A stretch of DNA of 64,000 nt from Serratia oryzae (GCF_001976145.1 NZ_MOXD01000004.1:124482-188481); one strand, 5' to 3'; shown: positions 45,134-54,674, counted from the stretch's first letter. The notes: a model not told the origin generated them from the letters alone. A program made the numbers and translations.

Positions 45134-45835
45134 TTAAACAGGCAAATCAATCAGCAGTGCGCGCAGCGGTGTCTCAGCCCGGAGGGTAAGGCGATTTTCC
45201 TCGCGGATAAACGCGCCGTCTCCGCAGGTCAGCTTTTGGCCGTCGTGGTGTTCGCCGTTGGCTGAAAGCGTACCGTGGATCGATTGCAGATAAGCTCGTG
45301 GCCCGTTCAGTGCCAGCGTCAGTTGTTCGCCAGCGGGTAAATTCAGGTGATGGATCCACACCTGTTGCCGCAGTTGCAGGCTGCCTTGTGCGCCATCAGG
45401 CGATGCCAGTAGCTGATGTGGCTGTGCGGACAGGCTCAGGTGCTGCACCCGATCGTTACTGCGCTCCGGGCAGGCATCCAGCCACAGTTGCATGCGGGTG
45501 AGCGGTGTGCTGCTGCTGATGTTCTGCTCGCTGTAGCTGAGCCCGGCTTGCGTGGCCAGCAGCAGCGCTTCCCCCGTTCCCACTCGCACGGTATTACCGT
45601 CGCTGTCGCGGTATTCGGCTTCCCCTTGCAGGATCAGATTCAGAATATCGACGTTAGGGTAGGTGCGTGGTTGGAATGACGCACCCGGTGCCAGCACTTC
45701 CTGATTCAGCACCCGTAACGAGGCGTAGCCCATCAGTTTTGGATCAAAGTAATGCCCAAAGGAAAAGGTATAACGAGCCTGTAGCCAACCAAAGTCAGCT
45801 TGCCCGCATTGTTGTGCTGTTCTGCATGTAATCAT
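45134..45835 (-). CDS. yhaK: Pirin-family redox-sensitive bicupin YhaK
   Basis: 233 residues, strongly similar to E. coli YhaK. The N-terminal cupin has the pirin metal-site pattern (RYTFSFGHYFDPK, FQPRTYPNVDILN) and the C-terminal cupin ends ALLIDLPV. E. coli YhaK responds to oxidative stress; activity is unknown. Divergent from the regulator yhaJ, which may control it. Confidence 0.93.
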   Translation of the reverse strand: MITCRTAQQCGQADFGWLQARYTFSFGHYFDPKLMGYASLRVLNQEVLAPGASFQPRTYPNVDILNLILQGEAEYRDSDGNTVRVGTGEALLLATQAGLSYSEQNISSSTPLTRMQLWLDACPERSNDRVQHLSLSAQPHQLLASPDGAQGSLQLRQQVWIHHLNLPAGEQLTLALNGPRAYLQSIHGTLSANGEHHDGQKLTCGDGAFIREENRLTLRAETPLRALLIDLPV

Positions 45836-45944
45836 GGCAATCGGCTCTTTAAATATTCATTACTCGAATGGTAAGCATCTGGACGCAGGATTGTTAGCCA
45901 GTTAATCTGGTCAGTATATTCAAATTTCCTGAAAGAGAGACTCG

Positions 45945-46850
45945 ATGGCCAGAGATCGTGCATTAACGCTGGAAGCGCTGAGGGTAATGGATGCGATTGA
46001 CCGCCGTGGCAGCTTCGCCGCCGCTGCCGATGAACTGGGGCGTGTGCCTTCGGCGCTCAGCTATACCATGCAAAAGTTGGAAGAAGAGCTGGACGTGGTG
46101 CTGTTCGATCGTTCAGGGCATCGCACCAAGTTTACCAACGTCGGGCGGATGCTGCTGGAGCGCGGGCGCGTGTTGCTTGAGGCCGCTGATAAGCTGACCA
46201 CCGATGCAGAGGCATTGGCGCGCGGCTGGGAAACTCATCTGACCATCGTGAGCGAAGCCCTTTCACCGGCGGCTAAACTGTTTCCGCTGATCGACAAACT
46301 GGCGCTGAAGGCGAACACCCAGGTTTCGATCTTTACCGAAGTGCTGGCCGGTGCCTGGGAGCGTTTGGAGCAGGGGCGTGCCGACATTGTGATCGCGCCG
46401 GATATGCACTTTCGTGCCTCATCGGAAATCAATACCCGTAAGCTGTACAAAGTGATGAGCGTCTATGTGGCGGCACCGGATCACCCGATCCACCTGGAGC
46501 CGGAGCCGTTGTCAGAAACCACGCGGGTGAAGTATCGCGGCATTGCGGTGGCTGATACCGCGCGGGAACGGCCGGTGCTGACCGTGCAACTGCTGGATAA
46601 GCAGCAGCGCCTGACGGTCAGCACTATTGAAGATAAACGCCGTGCTCTGCTGGCCGGGCTGGGGGTGGCCACCCTGCCGTACAGCATGGTGGAAAAAGAC
46701 ATCGAAGCGGGGCGTTTGCGCGTGGTTGGGCCGGAATACAGTCAGGAAGTTGAGATCATCATGGCCTGGCGGCGTGACAGCATGGGGGAGGCCAAATCCT
46801 GGTTCCTGCGTGAGATCCCACGCCTGTTTGCCCGGCAGGAAAATCAGTAA
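45945..46850 (+). CDS. yhaJ: LysR-family transcriptional regulator YhaJ
   Basis: 301 residues. N-terminal winged helix-turn-helix (about 7-66, GSFAAAADELGRVPSALSYTMQ) and a substrate-binding domain. In E. coli YhaJ activates yhaK/yqj-type targets and responds to aromatic nitro compounds. Divergent placement against yhaK is the classic LysR arrangement. Confidence 0.93.
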   Translation: MARDRALTLEALRVMDAIDRRGSFAAAADELGRVPSALSYTMQKLEEELDVVLFDRSGHRTKFTNVGRMLLERGRVLLEAADKLTTDAEALARGWETHLTIVSEALSPAAKLFPLIDKLALKANTQVSIFTEVLAGAWERLEQGRADIVIAPDMHFRASSEINTRKLYKVMSVYVAAPDHPIHLEPEPLSETTRVKYRGIAVADTARERPVLTVQLLDKQQRLTVSTIEDKRRALLAGLGVATLPYSMVEKDIEAGRLRVVGPEYSQEVEIIMAWRRDSMGEAKSWFLREIPRLFARQENQ

Positions 46851-46872
46851 CCCCGTCTGGTGGACGGGGTAA
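46850..46872. terminator. Terminator between convergent yhaJ and yqjG
   Basis: ACCCCGTC-TGGTG-GACGGGGT followed by AAAACG; overlaps the yhaJ stop and ends five bases before yqjG. Confidence 0.75.
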
Positions 46873-46876
46873 AACG

Positions 46877-47863
46877 TTAACCAAAGTGCCGATCGCGCCC
46901 GTGTGGCGCATTAAGATCCTGCGTCGGCCCAAGAGAAATAATGCCATGCGGATTGAGGGTGGCATGGCTGCGGTAATAGTGATGGCGGATATGCGCCATA
47001 TTGACCGTCTCCGCAATGCCCGGCATCTGATAGATATCGCGCAGGAAACCGTACAGATTAGGGTAATCGCTGATGCGGCGTTGATCGCATTTGAAATGGG
47101 TGACATACACCGGATCAAAGCGAACCAGCGTGGTCCACAGGCGCAAATCGGCTTCGGTCAGGCGATCGCCTGTCAGATAGCGGTGCTGTGCCAGAATCTG
47201 CTCCAGCCGTTCCAGCGCGGCAAACACTCCGTGCACGGCTTCGTCATACGCTTCCTGGCGGGTGGCAAAACCGGCTCGATACACCCCGTTATTCACACCG
47301 TCATAAATCCAGCCGTTCAGTTCGTCGATCTTGGCGCGTAGCTCAGCAGGATAATAGTCACCTGCACGCGCACCAATGGCATCAAACGCGCTGTTGAACA
47401 TGCGCATGATGTCGGCCGACTCGTTGCTGACGATGGTGTTCTGCTGTTTGTCCCACAGCACTGGGACGGTCACGCGCCCGCTGTAGTGCGGGTCGGCACG
47501 CAGGTAGAGCTGGTAGAGAAAATCGGCGTGATGCAGTGCGTCGCCGGTGGCTGCAGGGAAATCTTCGCCAAAGGTCCAACCGTTTTCCAGCATCAGCGGA
47601 TGGACAACGGAAAGCGGAACGATCTGCTCCAACCCTTTTAGCTTGCGCATCAGCAGGGTACGGTGTGCCCAAGGGCAGGCGAGGGAAACGTAAAGGTGGT
47701 AACGATCGGTTTCTGCCTTGAATCCGCCGTTGCCATCAACGCCGGGCTGGCCGTCTGCTGTAACCCAGTTGCGGAACTGAGCGGCTGAACGCTTGAAATG
47801 GCCCCCGGTAGAGGTGGTGTCATACCAGGTGTCTTGCCAAACGCCATCAACGAGTTGCCCCAT
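46877..47863 (-). CDS. yqjG: Glutathionyl-hydroquinone reductase YqjG
   Basis: 328 residues from ATG 47863, which has GGAG six bases upstream; twelve extra residues in the longer frame are not needed. Xi-class GST that reduces glutathionyl-hydroquinones; the catalytic Cys is C63 in LACPWAHRT and the C-domain has the family tail HYYRSHATLNPHGI. Downstream of yqjF behind a hairpin. Confidence 0.96.
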   Translation of the reverse strand: MGQLVDGVWQDTWYDTTSTGGHFKRSAAQFRNWVTADGQPGVDGNGGFKAETDRYHLYVSLACPWAHRTLLMRKLKGLEQIVPLSVVHPLMLENGWTFGEDFPAATGDALHHADFLYQLYLRADPHYSGRVTVPVLWDKQQNTIVSNESADIMRMFNSAFDAIGARAGDYYPAELRAKIDELNGWIYDGVNNGVYRAGFATRQEAYDEAVHGVFAALERLEQILAQHRYLTGDRLTEADLRLWTTLVRFDPVYVTHFKCDQRRISDYPNLYGFLRDIYQMPGIAETVNMAHIRHHYYRSHATLNPHGIISLGPTQDLNAPHGRDRHFG

Positions 47864-47895
47864 GATGATCTCCTTCATCGCGCAGTGAGAAAAGC

Positions 47896-47923
47896 CCAAA
47901 GGCCCGGAATTCCAGGCCTTTGG
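47896..47923 (-). terminator. Intrinsic terminator between yqjF and yqjG
   Basis: CCAAAGGCC and GGCCTTTGG form a stem with a 10-base loop, followed on the minus strand by GCTTTTC. Confidence 0.7.
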
Positions 47924-47937
47924 ATGAGATGGTTAAC

Positions 47938-48333
47938 TTACCATTTCTTGTTCAGAAGGCGGTCGAGGCTGAAACCACCAGGGCCTGCAATGGCCAGAAC
48001 GATGTAACCACCGGCAATGCTCAGGTTTTTCATAAACATCAGTTGGTTTACACCTTCGGCAAAGTTAGCGTGGAACAACAGTGCAGTCAGAATGGTGAAA
48101 CCGGCGGTGAACAGTGCCACGGTGCGGGTCAGGAAACCGAACAAAATCGCCAGACCGCCGCCCAGTTCCAGCAGAATAGTCAATGGCAATAGAAAACCAG
48201 GTACCCCCATTGCCTGCATGTATTGTTGGGTGCCCGCATAGGCATCACCCATTTTGCCGTAACCTGCCACGATAAACAGGATTGGCATCAGAATACGTGC
48301 TACCAGCAAACCTGCATCTTCTAATTTTTTCAT
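47938..48333 (-). CDS. yqjF: DoxX-family membrane protein YqjF
   Basis: 131 residues from ATG 48333 (MKKLEDAGLLVARI). Four membrane segments; near-identical layout to E. coli YqjF (QQYMQAMGVPGFLLP, HANFAEGVNQLMFMKN). E. coli yqjF is induced by DNT/aromatic stress through YhaJ, so nearness of yhaJ fits. Confidence 0.94.
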   Translation of the reverse strand: MKKLEDAGLLVARILMPILFIVAGYGKMGDAYAGTQQYMQAMGVPGFLLPLTILLELGGGLAILFGFLTRTVALFTAGFTILTALLFHANFAEGVNQLMFMKNLSIAGGYIVLAIAGPGGFSLDRLLNKKW

Positions 48334-48568
48334 CGTTAACTCCGAAAGTGATTTTGTTTGCCAATTTTGGCATCCGCTTGGCCAGAGGGCATGATGCACC
48401 AATCGCCTGTTGATGAAATAAATGGTAGACGAGAATGGTTACGGTTGTTAGCAAGTAAATCTGTTTTATTTTTTCAAAAAAACTGAATATTTAGTCTGCT
48501 AATAAAGCCGAGATAATCAACACGTTGCTACACGGTTAGCGATAAAAACGAAAAGGTGGTACAGATAG

Positions 48569-48583
48569 CGTGGTTTTACCACG
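48569..48583 (-). terminator. Hairpin after yqjK
   Basis: CGTGGT-AAA-ACCACG on the minus strand with TTTTCGTTTTT about 15 bases later; probable end of the yqjCDEK transcript. Confidence 0.5.
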
Positions 48584-48609
48584 GGTTCATTGAACGAGCG
48601 ATGAAGAAG

Positions 48610-48897
48610 TTACTTTGCGGTAAATGCTTTACGGATCAAACGAATAGTGCTAAAAATGCCAAAAGCACGCCGCGACCAGCGGATAAATTTGCCAGGGTGA
48701 CGGATGCCGTACAAGGCAACAACGCTGGAACCGATCGCCACGTATTTACGCAGGTTAAATAGCGTCTGCCAACCTTGGTCGAGGTATTCAGTCTTTGCCA
48801 ACCACAGCGTTTTATTTTCGACCAGATCCAGGCGTTGCTGCTCGATTTGCCGGATTAACTGCTCTTTTTTCCATTCACGGTACTGGCGGTGATTCAT
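48610..48897 (-). CDS. yqjK: YqjK-like family protein
   Basis: 95 residues. Basic N-terminus (MNHRQYREWKKEQLIRQIEQQR) with a coiled-coil pattern, one weak hydrophobic segment (about 50-65) and a basic C-terminus. Function unknown. Overlaps yqjE by 23 bp, last gene of the yqjDEK set. Confidence 0.88.
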   Translation of the reverse strand: MNHRQYREWKKEQLIRQIEQQRLDLVENKTLWLAKTEYLDQGWQTLFNLRKYVAIGSSVVALYGIRHPGKFIRWSRRAFGIFSTIRLIRKAFTAK

Positions 48898-49297
48898 TGT
48901 TTCCCTCCAGCGTGGCGCGATCGAGCTCCAGTTGCCTGCGTGTGGCGCTCAGCAACGTCGAACGGCGTGCCTTGGCCAGGGTCCAGACGGCTCCCACAAT
49001 AGCCAGCAACAATAATACGGCGGTGGTGGCGCCTAGTGCGAACAGCCGATTGGCAGGCTCGACCGCCCAGAATATCAGCAACAGCAGGCTCATCAGGCCA
49101 AAAGCGGTGAACAGCAGAGTTATTCCAGCCATTAACAGCAGTTGAACGAGGTTGGTTTTCTCTTCTTCCAGCTCAATAACGGCCAATCGCACCCGTGTTT
49201 CCACCATATTGACCAAAATGGCGAGGATGCGCTGACCAATATCCAGGACCCCTTTAGCGGGGCCCTGAGCGCGAGTTTGCGGTTTGTCGCTCATCAT
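48875..49297 (-). CDS. yqjE: Phage-holin-family membrane protein YqjE
   Basis: 140 residues from the ATG that overlaps the yqjD stop (TGATG at 49297); the second ATG at 49294 is equally possible. Two membrane segments (about 50-72 and 82-104) in a hairpin, flanked by charged helices. Family DUF1469. Likely ribosome- or membrane-stress linked with YqjD; not proven. Confidence 0.92.
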   Translation of the reverse strand: MMSDKPQTRAQGPAKGVLDIGQRILAILVNMVETRVRLAVIELEEEKTNLVQLLLMAGITLLFTAFGLMSLLLLIFWAVEPANRLFALGATTAVLLLLAIVGAVWTLAKARRSTLLSATRRQLELDRATLEGNNESPPVP

Positions 49298-49602
49298 CAG
49301 CGGCGCGCAAGCAGAACGCCTAACACGATGCCGACCGCAGCGCCGATGCCGATACCGGTCCACGGGTTTTCACGTACATAATCGTCCGCCTGGCAGGCCA
49401 TCTGCTTGGTTTGATGGGCCAGCTTATCACCTGCATTACTCAGGCGCTCCCGGGTATCTTTCAACCGGTCTTCTGCTTTGGCGCGGAGTTTTTCCAGCTC
49501 AGCCTTAGATTTATCGGTAGAAGAATTGAGCACTTCTTCCAATGTATCGGCCAGAGACTTCAGTTCAGCGCGTAAGTTTTCTGCATTTGAATCTTGTGCC
49601 AT
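49297..49602 (-). CDS. yqjD: ElaB/YqjD/DUF883 membrane-anchored ribosome-binding protein
   Basis: 101 residues: long charged amphipathic helix (about 5-75) and a C-terminal membrane anchor GIGIGAAVGIVLGVLLARR. In E. coli YqjD tethers stationary-phase ribosomes to the inner membrane and is controlled by RpoS. First of yqjD-yqjE-yqjK, all overlapping. Confidence 0.94.
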   Translation of the reverse strand: MAQDSNAENLRAELKSLADTLEEVLNSSTDKSKAELEKLRAKAEDRLKDTRERLSNAGDKLAHQTKQMACQADDYVRENPWTGIGIGAAVGIVLGVLLARR

Positions 49603-49760
49603 TTCGATAACTCCTTAACGTCGACAGACTTTCACCATAGCGGATTTATTCGGCGGAGCAAAGGGCTTGTACCTGGTTCATCTCACTGAACAACGACGCA
49701 ATTGGTTACTAAAATTCCGCCAGGCATGACTCTCATCGATAAATCCGCTAGTACAAAAAA

Positions 49761-50135
49761 TTATTTCGCTTCAGCTGCTTTCAGCTCAGCCTGCGCTTCG
49801 GCCAGCTTGCGCTGTTTAGCGGCAACTTTGTCCGCTTTACCTGCTTGCCGTGCATCCTGCAGTTCCTGTTGGCGTTCGGCAACTTTGTTTTGCTTCTCCG
49901 CGATTTTCTGTTGGCGCTCGGCTTCTAAACCTGCTTCGGTACAGTGATTTTGCACCTCGCCCAGAGCCTTTTCCAAGCCTTCCACACGTTGGCGGTTGCC
50001 ATACTGTTTGGCGTTATCGATTTGTGCTTGAATCGCTTGCGCTTTTTTGGCACAGCCGCTAGCGCTGGTGGCTGAAGAGTAAGCAGAATAGGCCAGCAGT
50101 GGAACGGCCAGTAAAAGCGTGTGGCGTAATTTCAT
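49761..50135 (-). CDS. yqjC: DUF1090 periplasmic protein YqjC
   Basis: 124 residues from ATG 50135 (MKLRHTLLLAV), with a signal peptide ending near SSATS. The mature part is a charged helical protein of Lys/Gln/Glu-rich repeats (KQNKVAERQQEL) with two conserved Cys. Induced by acid in E. coli; role unknown. Confidence 0.92.
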   Translation of the reverse strand: MKLRHTLLLAVPLLAYSAYSSATSASGCAKKAQAIQAQIDNAKQYGNRQRVEGLEKALGEVQNHCTEAGLEAERQQKIAEKQNKVAERQQELQDARQAGKADKVAAKQRKLAEAQAELKAAEAK

Positions 50136-50253
50136 GATATTCACTTCCTTATTATCGTGCGGTCTGGCTGACATTCAGCTTAGTCATCAATAACCGATAA
50201 CTCCAACGAGTGGCTGAGAGTTCGCCCGATAAAATGCAGTTGAGCAAAAGAAA

Positions 50254-50628
50254 TCATCCCAGATTGAATGGCGTGCGGGCAAACTCGCGAACCCACTGGC
50301 TCGCTGCCGGGGATTCGCTCAGGGCGATGGTGTAGCCAGGGGGCAGAAGGGGTTGTAATGCTTCGCGTGCCAAGAGTTGCTGCTCAGGGGAGTCCAGGCG
50401 GATCACCAGGCCATCACCTTCAGGGGTAATGCTCTTGATACGAATGCCACGCTCATCCAGGCGCTGGTAGACATAAAAACCATCTGGCAATGACAGGCCT
50501 TGATGCGGGGCATGAATGCGCAGTTCACTTTCGGTACGTAACATCTGTGGCACGAACACTGCAGCCAGGGCCAACAGTGCTAGTGTGGTAACCAGCACGT
50601 ATTGCCAGCGTGGGCGTTGGGTGCTCAC
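50254..50628 (-). CDS. mzrA: EnvZ/OmpR modulator MzrA
   Basis: 124 residues, single N-terminal membrane segment (about 10-27) and a small periplasmic domain with the conserved [16 protein letters not shown] pattern. In E. coli MzrA links CpxAR to EnvZ by binding EnvZ. Overlaps yqjA by 4 bp, so co-translated. Confidence 0.92.
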   Translation of the reverse strand: MSTQRPRWQYVLVTTLALLALAAVFVPQMLRTESELRIHAPHQGLSLPDGFYVYQRLDERGIRIKSITPEGDGLVIRLDSPEQQLLAREALQPLLPPGYTIALSESPAASQWVREFARTPFNLG

Positions 50629-51305
50629 ACACCTTTCCCCTGATCGTGATTGCCTGAGCGTTTCTTACGCCACAGCACGACCAGTGAACCGACCAAGCCG
50701 ATGACCAACAATACCAGCGGCAGCATCATCAGACCGAACATCAGTTGATCTTCATACTTACGGAACATTGGGGTTTTACCCAAAGCGAAGCCGACGGAGA
50801 CTAGGATCAAAACCCACAGCAGGCCACTGATCCAGTTGAAAAACTGGAAGCGCGCATTGCTCAGGCCAGACAGGCCGGCAATGGTTGGCAGCAGGGTACG
50901 CACGAAAGCCAGGAAACGCCCGACCAACAGGGCCGACAGCCCGTGGCGGTGGAACAGTTGGTGCGCTCGTTGATGATAATGAGCAGGCAAGTGTGAAAGC
51001 CAACTCTGCACCGTTCGCGTATTCCCCAACCATCGGCCTTGGATATAACTGAGCCAGCAACCCAGGCTGGCGGCGGTGGTCAGGATCAGTATGGTCAACG
51101 GGAAGTTCATGGCGTCTTTGGCGACCAATACGCCCACCAGGATCAGCAGGCTGTCACCCGGCAGAAATGCTGCTGGCAGCAGGCCGTTTTCCAGAAATAA
51201 AATCATGAACAACAGGATATAGAGCGTCCAGATCAGCGAAGGGTTCGCCAGTGTTTCGAAGTCTTGCTGCCATAAGGCATCCAACAATTGCTTAATAATA
51301 TCCAT
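50625..51305 (-). CDS. yqjA: DedA-family membrane protein YqjA
   Basis: 226 residues with about five membrane segments. DedA signatures: [12 protein letters not shown], then the GRWLGNTR and [16 protein letters not shown] motifs with acidic and Arg residues essential for proton-dependent undecaprenyl-phosphate/lipid transport. Needed for alkaline tolerance in E. coli. Upstream partner of mzrA. Confidence 0.95.
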   Translation of the reverse strand: MDIIKQLLDALWQQDFETLANPSLIWTLYILLFMILFLENGLLPAAFLPGDSLLILVGVLVAKDAMNFPLTILILTTAASLGCWLSYIQGRWLGNTRTVQSWLSHLPAHYHQRAHQLFHRHGLSALLVGRFLAFVRTLLPTIAGLSGLSNARFQFFNWISGLLWVLILVSVGFALGKTPMFRKYEDQLMFGLMMLPLVLLVIGLVGSLVVLWRKKRSGNHDQGKGV

Positions 51306-51442
51306 CCGGTGTTCCTAAAACGTCATTGTTTGCTTTATTCAGCGCTGGACGTGGTGAGCGAAAAACTCGCGCAAGGCCCAAACTGCTGATAGTGATGAAA
51401 CGGTGTTGCTTTATTCGTCGTTCTAATGGGTGCGACACCGGG

Positions 51443-51886
51443 TCATGAGTGATAAGTCAATGAACCACGGTAAAGAATATTGCTGTCTTTCCAGCCACCG
51501 ATTTTGCTCTGCTGCTGGGAAGAGTGCAGAGCCCAGTTGATTTGCGTAAGCCGGTTGGGGGCTGGGGAGTCTGCCTGCCGCTGAGTCTTGGCATTACTGT
51601 CCGGGTCTGTTGCTAAAGTATAGGTCGGAACCTGTTGTGCGGGAGAAAGCAACGAACTGGGAAAGGACTGTAATCGCGGCAGTAACAACAGCAATTTGCC
51701 AGGGGCATTACGACGAAGCTCCGCAAATGGGCGGTGAGCCTGGTCGTTAGGGGTGAGCATCGGCAGATCAGGCGATGCCAGAGAGTTTAATACTGCGGTT
51801 TTGGTTTGGGCTGCGCATAACTCTTGGCCGGAAACCGAACTGGCCCAGCAGAAAAGAGCAATAAGCATGGCAAACAACCAGCGCAT
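51443..51886 (-). CDS. Hypothetical exported protein, 147 aa
   Basis: From ATG 51886 it encodes a clear signal peptide (RWLFAMLIALFCWASSVSGQ) then a mature region of about 120 residues with no domain I recognise: Gln/Ser/Pro-rich, one Cys, ending SLTYHS. A G-rich stretch lies upstream of the start; a TTG at 51907 would add seven residues. It stands alone between yqjA and exuR where E. coli has no gene. Coding signal is moderate; could be lineage-specific. Confidence 0.6.
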   Translation of the reverse strand: MRWLFAMLIALFCWASSVSGQELCAAQTKTAVLNSLASPDLPMLTPNDQAHRPFAELRRNAPGKLLLLLPRLQSFPSSLLSPAQQVPTYTLATDPDSNAKTQRQADSPAPNRLTQINWALHSSQQQSKIGGWKDSNILYRGSLTYHS

Positions 51887-52073
51887 GTATTCGCGTTCCG
51901 CCCCCAAGCCAGTAGGTAAAAAAGTGCTCTAACTCTACCAAAATAGCATGATTGGCAACAGGGAAATCTGCATCGCCACGGGCGAAATATTCTCTGATGG
52001 GCACCATCGCTGGTATCGATTCAGCCGTTTTTACATTACCTGACACAAGCCGACCTCTTTTGACTGCAAAACG

Positions 52074-52850
52074 CTACTTATTTCCTATTGCCACGCTTTC
52101 CAAATGCACTACCGGATTTTCGGCAAACAGATAACGATCGGCGTTGTATTCGAAATCGTCGGTGGTGGCATTGAACAGCATTTGCTTGGTGTTTTCCAGG
52201 TGCTGCCACATCGCCAGTTTGGCGGCATGGGGATCTTTGCGGATCAACGCCTTGAGGATCTCATCGTGATCGTCACACCAACTGGCGATCGAACGATCGT
52301 CAATGTGTTCATGCAGTTTGATCCAGTACGGGTTGTTCACCCTCTGTGCCCACATTTTCTCGACAATCGTAGCCAAAGCGGTGTTTTGGGTAGCCAGAGC
52401 CACCTGAACGTGGAACTTGAGATCCCACTCGGAGTCACGGAAACGATCTTCCTTGCGCGCCTGTTCCTGGATCTCCATCAGGTTAACAATATCCTGTTTG
52501 GTCACCTGAGTAGCGGCGAATTCGGCGATGTTGCTTTCGATTAACTGGCGTGCCTGCAGCAGCTCAAAAGGGCCTGAGGTGGCAAATTCAAGGCTATCGC
52601 CCGGTATCACCAGGTTTTTCTGCTGGTTGGAGATCACGTGGATACCTGAGCCTTTGCGCACTTCAACATAGCCTTCGACTTCCAGCATGATGATCGCTTC
52701 GCGTACCACGGTGCGGCTTACGTTCATTTCTTCAGCAATGTAGCGCTCAGCCGGCAGCTTATCACCCACCGGATAAACGCCGCTTTCAATGCGATGTTTG
52801 AGTTTGGCGGCCAACTGCTGATAAAGGCGTCTGGTTTCAGTGAATTCCAT
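52074..52850 (-). CDS. exuR: Hexuronate regulon repressor ExuR (GntR family)
   Basis: 258 residues. N-terminal winged HTH (about 8-75, [27 protein letters not shown]) and a FadR-type all-helical effector domain (about 95-230). Represses hexuronate uptake and catabolism until galacturonate/glucuronate derivatives bind. Intact although its target exuT is broken. Confidence 0.96.
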   Translation of the reverse strand: MEFTETRRLYQQLAAKLKHRIESGVYPVGDKLPAERYIAEEMNVSRTVVREAIIMLEVEGYVEVRKGSGIHVISNQQKNLVIPGDSLEFATSGPFELLQARQLIESNIAEFAATQVTKQDIVNLMEIQEQARKEDRFRDSEWDLKFHVQVALATQNTALATIVEKMWAQRVNNPYWIKLHEHIDDRSIASWCDDHDEILKALIRKDPHAAKLAMWQHLENTKQMLFNATTDDFEYNADRYLFAENPVVHLESVAIGNK

Positions 52851-52887
52851 AGTGAATACTCTGTGGTAGGAAGGCTTGATGCCATGG

Positions 52888-52905
52888 CAGTTGTTATACC
52901 ACTTA
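52888..52905. promoter_or_regulatory. Candidate ExuR/UxuR operator upstream of exuR
   Basis: CAGTTGTTATACCACTTA matches the ExuR/UxuR palindrome AAATTGGTATACCAATTT at 13 of 18 positions, 38 bases before the exuR start. The consensus is recalled from comparative work on the regulon, so treat as candidate. Confidence 0.45.
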
Positions 52906-52935
52906 TCCGCTACGGCTGCCAGTAGCGCCAGTTTG

Positions 52936-52959
52936 GAAAGCCCGGCACAGGGGCCGGGC
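52936..52959 (-). terminator. Terminator after exuT
   Basis: GCCCGGC and GCCGGGC stem with TTTCC after it on the minus strand, just past the exuT stop at 52969. Confidence 0.6.
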
Positions 52960-52968
52960 GGCGTGACG

Positions 52969-54265
52969 TTAACTGCAGGCGTTTGCTGTCTGCAGAGATT
53001 CTGGTGGGGGTTCTGCCGCCGGGCGATTTTGCAGCACGGTCCAGATCACAATTGCCCCCAGGATGTCGAACACCGACAGAGCCGCGAACAGCGGGCTGAA
53101 GCCCAGCGTATCAGCCAGTGCACCCACCACCAGGGCAAACAGGGTGCTGGCTGTCCAGGCGGCCATACCCGTCAGGCCGTTGGCCGTGGCGACTTCGTTG
53201 CGGCCAAACACGTCTGAGGAGAGGGTGATCAGTGCCCCAGACAGTGACTGGTGGGCAAAACCGCCGACGCACAGCAAGGCTATGGCGGCATAAGGGCTGG
53301 TAAATAAACCGATCATTCCTGGGCCAATCATCAGCAGTGCCCCACGGTGACAACCAGTTTGCGTGACACGATCAGGTTCACTTTAAAGTGTTTCTGGAAG
53401 AATGGCGGCAGATAGCCCCGCATGATGCAGCCGAGATCGGCAAACAGCATCGGCATCCAGGCAAACATAGCGATTTCTTTCAGGTTAAAGCCATAAGCTT
53501 TAAACATGAACAGTGGGATCCAGGCGTTGAATGTCCCCCAAACCGGTTCAGCCAGAAAACGTGGCAGTGCGATGCCCCAGAACTGCCGGTTACGCACGAT
53601 CTGCCAGGCAGACATCTTTTTGGCATTACTGGTCCGGTGCTGCGCCTCTTGCCCTTCGAGGATGTAGGTACGTTCTTCACTGCTGAGTTTTTTCTGGTCT
53701 TTCGGGTGTTTATAGAAAATAGCCAGCAGATGGTCCAGATTAGGCTCAGAATCCCGACGATGATAAACGCCAGTTTCCAAGTGTGGGCTACGATGGCCCA
53801 CACCACCAGAGGTGGGGCCAACATGCCGCCGATAGAGGAACCCACGTTGAAATACCCTACGGCGATAGAACGCTCTTTGGCAGGATACCACTCACTGGTA
53901 GCCTTTAGCCCGGCTGGGGTCATGGCGACTTCGGCCATCCCGGCCGCACCGCGGGCCAGGGCCAGGCCGCCCCAGCTATTGGCCAGCGCGGTGCCCATAC
54001 AAAACAGGGCCTACAGAATGGCAAACATGGCATAACCGATCTTGGTACCCAGCACGTCCAGTATGTAGCCTGCAACGGGTTGCATGACGGTATAACAGGC
54101 GGAATAGGCGGCAACAATATAGGAATATTGCTGCGTGGTGATATGTAACGTGCCTTCCAGAGTTGGAGCTGCGACCGCCATTGCATTGTGGGTCAGGTAA
54201 CCGAGCATGGTACCAATAGTAACCAAGCCGATCATATACCAGCGTAACCCTTTAATTTTACGCAT
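52969..54265 (-). pseudogene. exuT: Hexuronate (galacturonate/glucuronate) transporter, three inactivating lesions
   Basis: The full set of ExuT segments is present in order, but in three frames. From ATG 54265 the frame reads well to codon 84, then an amber codon (TAG, 54011-54013) replaces the Trp of the E. coli protein, after which the same frame resumes. A one-base deletion near 53720 (WLIFYKHP region) shifts the frame, and a second one in a C run at 53340-53343 (VTVGALLMI region) shifts it again; the last part ends normally at 52969. ExuT is an MFS uptake permease for hexuronates. Adjacent long genes are intact, so scattered sequencing error is unlikely, though the homopolymer site alone could be. 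Confidence 0.92.
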
Positions 54266-54450
54266 CCAAAACCTCTCCCAATCTTGAAATTTTTGCCACC
54301 GACAAACCCGTGGCGCTTCATGTCGAGATTCCCTTTCTTTTATCTTTGCCAGTATTCCTCCTACTGGCGCTTTGCTTGCACATTATCATAGTGAGTTGCT
54401 GAAAAAGGGTGCAAGGCGGCGAGACGATAACTTGTCATACAGGTTTAAAA

Positions 54451-54466
54451 GTTGAGTGATATCACA
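54451..54466. promoter_or_regulatory. CRP-like site in exuT/uxaC region
   Basis: GTTGA-GTGATA-TCACA: right half perfect, left half three of five. The same bases also fit an FNR box loosely (TTGAG-TGAT-ATCAC). CRP activation of uxaCA and exuT is known in E. coli. Confidence 0.45.
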
Positions 54467-54608
54467 AAAGGCGTGCATCAATTAGGCAATAATAAGTTGC
54501 AAATTGTTACGCCATTTTGCTGCCTTTTCGCCCTAAAAATAGCTTTTCAGCCGCTTTAAGCCACGTATTGACTGAGGAACTGGGTGAAATATTGCTGGAC
54601 GGTCAATT

Positions 54609-54626
54609 AAATTGGTGTGATAACTT
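54609..54626. promoter_or_regulatory. Candidate ExuR operator upstream of uxaC
   Basis: AAATTGGTGTGATAACTT matches the ExuR/UxuR palindrome at 13 of 18 positions, with a perfect left half AAATTGGT, 48 bases before the uxaC start. Confidence 0.45.
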
Positions 54627-54674
54627 CACGAATTAACTGCAAGGCTAGCCAAGAGACAAGGTGAGGAACCCGAT

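Larger units (their letters stand above)
54266..54674. other. exuT/uxaC divergent intergenic region (about 410 bp)
   Basis: No gene. Contains a CRP/FNR-like site at 54451 and an ExuR-like site at 54609 near uxaC; AT-rich towards the middle. Promoter elements could not be fixed with confidence. Confidence 0.55.

Noticed and set aside
53331-53998. Two overlapping MFS-like proteins as separate genes
   Set aside because: They are consecutive pieces of one ExuT reading in shifted frames, not independent transporters.
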